A stretch of 47,809 nucleotides of DNA, taken from positions 1 through 47,809 of the forward strand of contig NZ_WTAR01000064.1 in assembly GCF_013139515.1 (NCBI RefSeq). Direction: 5' to 3'. The stretch's first letter is position 1; each line of letters starts with the position of its first letter. Positions 45,981 through 47,809 of the stretch are shown here, piece by piece. Source of the stretch: Lutibacter sp. (GTDB taxonomy: Bacteria > Bacteroidota > Bacteroidia > Flavobacteriales > Flavobacteriaceae). The notes under the pieces are model-generated. The model ran no database searches, was not told where the DNA came from, and saw only the letters and a list, made by a program, of their open reading frames with translations. A program made the translations under genes and the position numbers.

Positions 45981-46910
45981 ATGAAAAAAATAATAGTCAT
46001 ATGTATACTTTTTACAACATTAATGTGGTCTCAACAAGACGCACAGTATACACAATATATGTATAATATGAGTGTTATAAATCCTGCCTATACAACTGGT
46101 GATTTAGGAATTATTAATATAGGTGCATTACATAGAACACAATGGGTTGGTGTTGAAGGAGCTCCAAAATCATCAAATATATTTGCACATACACCACTTA
46201 GCGAAAATGTTGAGGCTGGTTTTTCAATGGTAAACGATAATATTGGTGATATTATTAAAGAAAATAATTTTTATGCAGATTTTTCCTACAAATTAAATTT
46301 AGGGTATTACGGTCATATATCGTTTGGTTTAAAAGCAGGTTTAACAGTATTTGACGTTAACTTTAATGATTTTAATTTAGAATCTGGCAGTGCTTTTACT
46401 GATACTGAATTTACAGATAATATACATCAATCCTTTTTTAATTTTGGAGCTGGAGTATATTACAATACCGATCAATATTATGTAGGATTTTCAATCCCTA
46501 ATATTTTAACTTCTAACCATTTAAACAAAGAAAATGGTAAATACCAAAGTATTAAAGACATACATATGTTTTTAACTGGTGGTTATGTTTTTATTATTAA
46601 TGAGCAGTTTAAATTTAAACCTGCATTTATGGCTAAAGGAGTTAACACCTCTAATATTACATTAGATTTAACAAGTAATGTTATCTATAAAAATATTGTA
46701 GAATTTGGTCTAAGTTACCGTTTAAGCGATTCTGTTGGAGCTATGGTAAACTTCAATTTAAACGACACATTACGTGTTGGGTATGCTTATGATTATACGG
46801 TTTCAAATATTGGCCCTTTTAGTTCTGGCTCACATGAATTACTTATATTGTACACTATAAAACTATTCAACAATTATAATGGTTTTGATAAATCACCTAG
46901 ATTTTTTTAA
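45981..46910 (+). CDS. PorP/SprF family type IX secretion membrane protein
   Basis: A 309-residue outer-membrane protein of the PorP/SprF family, with the signature opening QQDAQYTQYMYNMSVINPAYTTGD (about 17-40), TQWVGVEGAP (about 52-61) and GFSMVNDNIG. The C-terminus is FNNYNGFDKSPRFF. Known members are needed for secretion or anchoring of cargo carrying type B C-terminal domains; the cognate cargo is commonly encoded next to them, as here. The gene starts 28 nt after the giant protein gene. The signal peptide ends TLMWSQQ. A specialised partner for the upstream protein is more likely than the core PorP. Confidence 0.92.
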   Translation: MKKIIVICILFTTLMWSQQDAQYTQYMYNMSVINPAYTTGDLGIINIGALHRTQWVGVEGAPKSSNIFAHTPLSENVEAGFSMVNDNIGDIIKENNFYADFSYKLNLGYYGHISFGLKAGLTVFDVNFNDFNLESGSAFTDTEFTDNIHQSFFNFGAGVYYNTDQYYVGFSIPNILTSNHLNKENGKYQSIKDIHMFLTGGYVFIINEQFKFKPAFMAKGVNTSNITLDLTSNVIYKNIVEFGLSYRLSDSVGAMVNFNLNDTLRVGYAYDYTVSNIGPFSSGSHELLILYTIKLFNNYNGFDKSPRFF

Positions 46911-46928
46911 TAAATTATTTAACCAAAA

Positions 46929-47809
46929 ATGAAAAAAACAGTACTCTTTTTTATTCTATCAATCTTTTTCTCACTCTCAATTATTGCTCAAAATTTAAAA
47001 AAAGCTAATTTATTATTTGAAAAAAGAGCCTATTTAGATGCTGCGGAATTATTTATAAAAGAAGATAATAAAACTCAAGAAATTTTTGAAAAATTAGGAG
47101 ATTGCTATTACTTCAATACTGAAATGGAACAAGCTGTAAAATGGTACAGCATTGTTTTAGATAATTATGAAAACACAACTAACGCCGCATATATTTATAG
47201 ATATTCACAAGCGTTAAAAGGTATTGAGAAATTTAAAGAATCAGATAAATGGCTTCAGAAATACAATCAAAAAAAACTTCAAAATACTGATTACCAACCA
47301 GAAACATTAACTTTTTTTGAATCTTTAAATAAAGGAATTAAATACCCTTACAACGTTTATAAAGTCACAATTAATACCGAAAATTCAGACTTTGGAACAA
47401 GCTTTTATGGAAACAAAATAATTTTCGCATCGGCAAAACATAATGAAAAAAAATTATATGATTGGAACAAACAACCATATTTAGATTTATATGAAGCAAC
47501 AAAAGATGAGAAAGGAAACTTAAGTAATGTTCAACCTTTTTCAAGTAAAATAAATACAGAAATACATGAATCTAATGCCATTTTCACTAAAGATGGAAAA
47601 ACAATGTATTTTACACGTAACAATTATATTTCAGGAAAAAAAAGGAAAGATAAAAACAATGTTTCTCACCTAAAAATATATCGTGCAAAATTAATTAATA
47701 ATCAATGGACTTCAATTACTGAACTTCCTTTTAACAGTGATAATTATTCCGTAGAACATCCAGCTCTAAGTCCTAATGAAAAGCAATTGTATTTTTCTTC
47801 AGATATGCC
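46929..47809 (+). CDS. OmpA/PD40-type outer membrane protein, partial at the window edge
   Basis: The frame is open from the ATG at 46929 to the last base (293 codons visible). The signal peptide ends IIAQN (about 21). A TPR-like segment (LFEKRAYLDAAELFIKE; LGDCYYFNTEMEQAVKWYSIVL, about 30-90) is followed by PD40/WD40-like beta-propeller blades (GNKIIFASAK; AIFTKDGKTMYFTRN; HPALSPNEKQLYFSSD). This is the order of PorE-type proteins, which end in an OmpA domain binding peptidoglycan; that domain would lie beyond the window. It begins 18 nt after the PorP/SprF gene and completes the adhesin-PorP-OmpA cassette. Confidence 0.85.
   Translation, partial: MKKTVLFFILSIFFSLSIIAQNLKKANLLFEKRAYLDAAELFIKEDNKTQEIFEKLGDCYYFNTEMEQAVKWYSIVLDNYENTTNAAYIYRYSQALKGIEKFKESDKWLQKYNQKKLQNTDYQPETLTFFESLNKGIKYPYNVYKVTINTENSDFGTSFYGNKIIFASAKHNEKKLYDWNKQPYLDLYEATKDEKGNLSNVQPFSSKINTEIHESNAIFTKDGKTMYFTRNNYISGKKRKDKNNVSHLKIYRAKLINNQWTSITELPFNSDNYSVEHPALSPNEKQLYFSSDM

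Overview
The window is AT-rich DNA from a marine-type member of the Bacteroidota, family Flavobacteriaceae. This rests on several signals: SusC/SusD pairs, proteins with type IX secretion (T9SS) C-terminal signals, a PorP/SprF-type protein, a TIGR01201-type HU-like protein, Bacteroidota promoters (TTTG, about 19-20 nt, TAnnTTTG), no clear Shine-Dalgarno sites, and signal peptides ending in AQ. Genus and species cannot be fixed from the sequence alone.

Layout. 1-419 is the start of the str operon (rpsL, then the first codons of rpsG, leftward). 580-2271 is a short Omp85-type outer-membrane barrel. 2527-9345 and 10525-16710 are two parallel SusC-SusD loci. Each also encodes two extra lipoproteins, and a single exported protein of unknown function (9634-10320, opposite strand) lies between them. 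16750-18310 is a scarred region: a frameshifted copy of the end of an HU-like gene, a 115-bp tandem repeat carrying REP-like hairpins, the intact HU-like gene, and an unrecognised gene remnant. 18291-22535 is a secreted M4 metalloprotease with calcium-binding thrombospondin type 3 repeats and a T9SS type A signal. 22790-26018 holds rlmB, a rhomboid protease and rarA. 26053-29623 is a leftward operon (YjjG-type phosphatase, lipoprotein, DUF5723 protein, unknown exported protein). 29699-35068 is a small surface-polysaccharide cluster (glycosyltransferase, flippase, methyltransferase with a disrupted 5' end, acyltransferase-like protein, polysaccharide deacetylase). 35119-40072 holds radC, trkA-trkH and an mpl-like Mur ligase. 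40280 to the right edge is a surface-adhesin module: a 1890-residue repeat protein with a gliding-motility-type (type B) C-terminal domain, a PorP/SprF partner and an OmpA/PD40-type protein cut by the window edge.

How it works together. Much of the window concerns the cell surface: nutrient import through two SusCD complexes, extracellular proteolysis, polysaccharide modification and a T9SS-exported giant adhesin. The most notable signals are a perfect LytTR-type double operator just before the adhesin operon (40228-40257), the twin SusCD loci that share promoter, leader and N-terminal cassette but have diverged in the pore, a domain shared by their accessory lipoproteins, the HU-remnant/REP tandem repeat, and the apparent double frameshift at the 5' end of the methyltransferase gene. 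I did not find a clearly new enzymatic or defence system.
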